Made by a program: the position numbers and the translations under genes. This document shows positions 62,662 to 64,000 of a stretch of 64,000 nt of DNA, one piece after another (the stretch's first letter is position 1; each line of letters starts with the position of its first letter). This DNA comes from Cladorhizidae sp. MBARI D1340-BT2. Its lineage: Eukaryota; Porifera; Demospongiae; Poecilosclerida; Cladorhizidae. The notes below the pieces were generated by a model that ran no database searches, was not told the origin of the DNA, and worked only from the letters and a program-made list of their open reading frames with translations. Location: positions 682,001-746,000 of the forward strand of contig JAQNBH010000252.1 in assembly GCA_028752905.1 (NCBI GenBank), in the 5' to 3' direction.

Positions 62662-63569
62662 ATCTTGTTATTTTGCCGTAAAGCTCATAACTTTTCTACA
62701 CTTTACCCCAAAAAGATCATTTTTATATCACCGGATAGCCCTTCTAATTATCTGTCTTTTGTACGTGCCAAAATTTTGAGTACTCTAAGTATTAGCAAGT
62801 TATGGTGATTTGAAGTGGTAAGGTTTGCGATCTTTCCTGGCGTTTTCCAGTTGCCAAAGCGGTGGCCTGCCAGTGAAAAACCACTACATTTATTGATAAT
62901 CTGTTGACATGTTGCAGATAAGGGCCTTCTCTATCAGTTGACAAAATCTGGGACTTTGGTCTTGTTAATTAGGGCAGTTATGAATTGTACTCTTACTTGA
63001 TGCTAAACATGTTAGCTTCGTAGATTATCCACACTTCACTGAATAGACTTGATGTATAGCTATTAAGATAGGACTCTCTAAGTGCTCTCTCTTGATACCA
63101 AACATCCATATATTCTGCACACTTCACTGTAATGGACTTGCAAGATAGGTATCTCTCAGTGTTCTCTATCTTGAGCTAAACATGTTAGCTTCATAGATTC
63201 TCCACACTTCACTGAATAGACTTGATATATAGCTCTAAAGGTAGGCCTCTCTCTGTTCTCTCTCTTGATACCAAACATCCGTATATTCTGCATACATAGA
63301 ATCACAAGATAGGTTTCTCTATGTGTTCTCTATCTTGATGCTAAACAGGTTAGCTTCATAGATTCTCCACACTTCACTGTATAAACTTGATATATAGCTA
63401 TTAAGATAGGTCTCTCCCTGTGCTCTCTGTTGATATCAAACATCCATAATATTTTGCAAACTTCACTGTAATGGACTTGATATGATTCGAATGATAGGTT
63501 TCATTATGTGTTCTCTATCTTGATATTTGCCCTAATTTGGTCTATATGTTTCTCATTTTCCCCCCAAAA
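62662..63569 (+). repeat. Satellite unit 71
   Basis: 908 bp. Head B2, b1-long, R1 with TTTTGC, t1. Confidence 0.95.
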
Positions 63570-64000
63570 ATCTTGTTATTTTGCCGTAAAGCTCATAACT
63601 TTTCTACACTTTACCCCAAAAAGATCATTTTTATATCACCGGATAGCCCTTCTAATTATCTGTCTTTTGTACGTGCCAAAATTTTGAGTACTCTAAGTAT
63701 TAGCAAGTTATGGTGATTTGAAGTGGTAAGGTTTGCGATCTTTCCTGGCGTTTTCCAGTTGCCAAAGCGGTGGCCTGCCAGTGAAAAACCACTACATTTA
63801 TTGATAATCTGTTGACATGTTGCAGATAAGGGCCTTCTCTATCAGTTGACAAAATCTGGGACTTTGGTCTTGTTAATTAGGGCAGTTATGAATTGTACTC
63901 TTACTTGATGCTAAACATGTTAGCTTCGTAGATTATCCACACTTCACTGAATAGACTTGATGTATAGCTATTAAGATAGGACTCTCTAAGTGCTCTCTCT
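63570..64000 (+). repeat. Satellite unit 72, cut by the window edge
   Basis: First 431 bases only: a complete B2 head (63570-63906) and a1 lacking its last base. The array therefore continues past the window. Confidence 0.95.

Larger units (their letters stand above)
1..64000. repeat. Uninterrupted satellite array, 908-bp unit, 71 full copies plus one partial
   Basis: The same ~908-bp sequence recurs head to tail, always in the same orientation, from the first to the last base. The start motif ATCTTGTTAT (ATCGTG once) occurs 72 times. Every spacing is accounted for by a short list of indels: GTAATGG to GTATGG (-1), CCCTAA to CCTAA (-1, units 49 and 62), GGTCTATATG to GGTCTAATG (-1, unit 4), a 6-bp and an 11-bp deletion in b1 or its border, and dimer losses of 164 or 338 bp. 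No unrelated DNA interrupts the array. Stops are frequent in all frames, so no gene is called. Array scale and homogeneity are those of eukaryotic satellite DNA; the family and species are not recognised. Confidence 0.98.

Noticed and set aside
1..64000. CRISPR array
   Set aside because: Repeats are ~908 bp and contiguous, without unique spacers or cas genes.
1..64000. rDNA intergenic spacer or tandem gene family
   Set aside because: No rRNA, 5S, snRNA or histone sequence is recognised in the unit, and no long frame is conserved among units.
1..64000. Tandemly arranged transposon copies (LTR, TIR, Helitron)
   Set aside because: No terminal inverted repeats, target-site duplications, primer-binding site or transposase remnants are seen at any unit phase. 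The 337-bp head could still be an old transposon fragment, but nothing shows it.

Overview
The whole 64-kb window is one uninterrupted head-to-tail satellite array. I find no protein gene, RNA gene, transposon, CRISPR array or unique sequence in it. The basic unit is 908 bp, AT-rich, and all copies have the same orientation. Taking ATCTTGTTAT as unit start, the array holds 71 complete units (starts at 4, 912, 1819 ... 62662) and a 431-bp partial unit at the right edge. Unit lengths are 908 (40 units), 907 (24), 901 (2), 896 (2), 744 (1) and 570 (2); these sum exactly to the distance between first and last start. A long, homogeneous array of this kind points to a eukaryotic nuclear genome, probably heterochromatin (centromeric, pericentromeric, subtelomeric or sex-chromosome). 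I do not recognise the satellite family and cannot name the species.

The unit is itself built from smaller repeats. Using unit 1 (4-911): a 337-bp non-repetitive head (4-340), then three dimers of diverged ~90-bp sub-repeats, a1-b1 (341-514), a2-b2 (515-678) and a3-b3 (679-863), then a 48-bp tail (864-911) ending in a T/C/A homopolymer junction. All six sub-repeats share a CACACTTCACTG-like core (degenerate in b2) and end in a pyrimidine-rich stretch followed by CTTGA. The two large deletion classes remove whole dimers: the 570-bp units lack a1b1a2b2 (338 bp) and the 744-bp unit lacks a2b2 (164 bp).

Allele code used in the unit entries. Head A: CCC-A6-GATAA, GGTGATTTGAAGTGG, CCAGTTG. A': as A with ACCTAAA. 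B1: CCCC-A5-GATCA, ATGATG, ACAGTTG. B2: GATCA head with GGTGAT and CCAGTTG. B3: GATCA head with GGTGAT and ACAGTTG. B': GATCA head with CTATAC, TTATCTATC and GACTTG. C: CTACTCT, GGTAATTTGAAATGG. b1-long is GTAATGG, b1-short is GTATGG. Back R1 is TATATAG in a3 plus CTGCAAAC in b3; R2 is TATACAG plus CTGCACAC. Junction tract: t1 T4C6A5, t2 T3C7A5, t3 T4C5A6, t4 T3C6A6, t5 T4-CCTCCC-A5.

Layout above the unit level: units 1-3 are repeated as units 6-8 (4538-bp shift). Units 10-18 and 19-27 are a 9-unit duplication (7826-bp shift) whose junction unit, 18, is a chimera. Units 31-37 have a ~1.8-kb dimer pattern. Units 39-41 and 42-44 are a 2723-bp trimer repeat. Units 42-54 and 55-66 are a 13- versus 12-unit duplication (~11.8 and 10.9 kb). 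The region near the right edge (units 68-71) carries its own spreading allele. The array therefore records unequal exchange at several scales: ~90 bp, ~170 bp, 0.9 kb, 1.8-2.7 kb, 4.5 kb, 7.8 kb and ~12 kb. Nothing in the sequence shows a function directly; a centromeric role or a non-coding transcript are hypotheses only.
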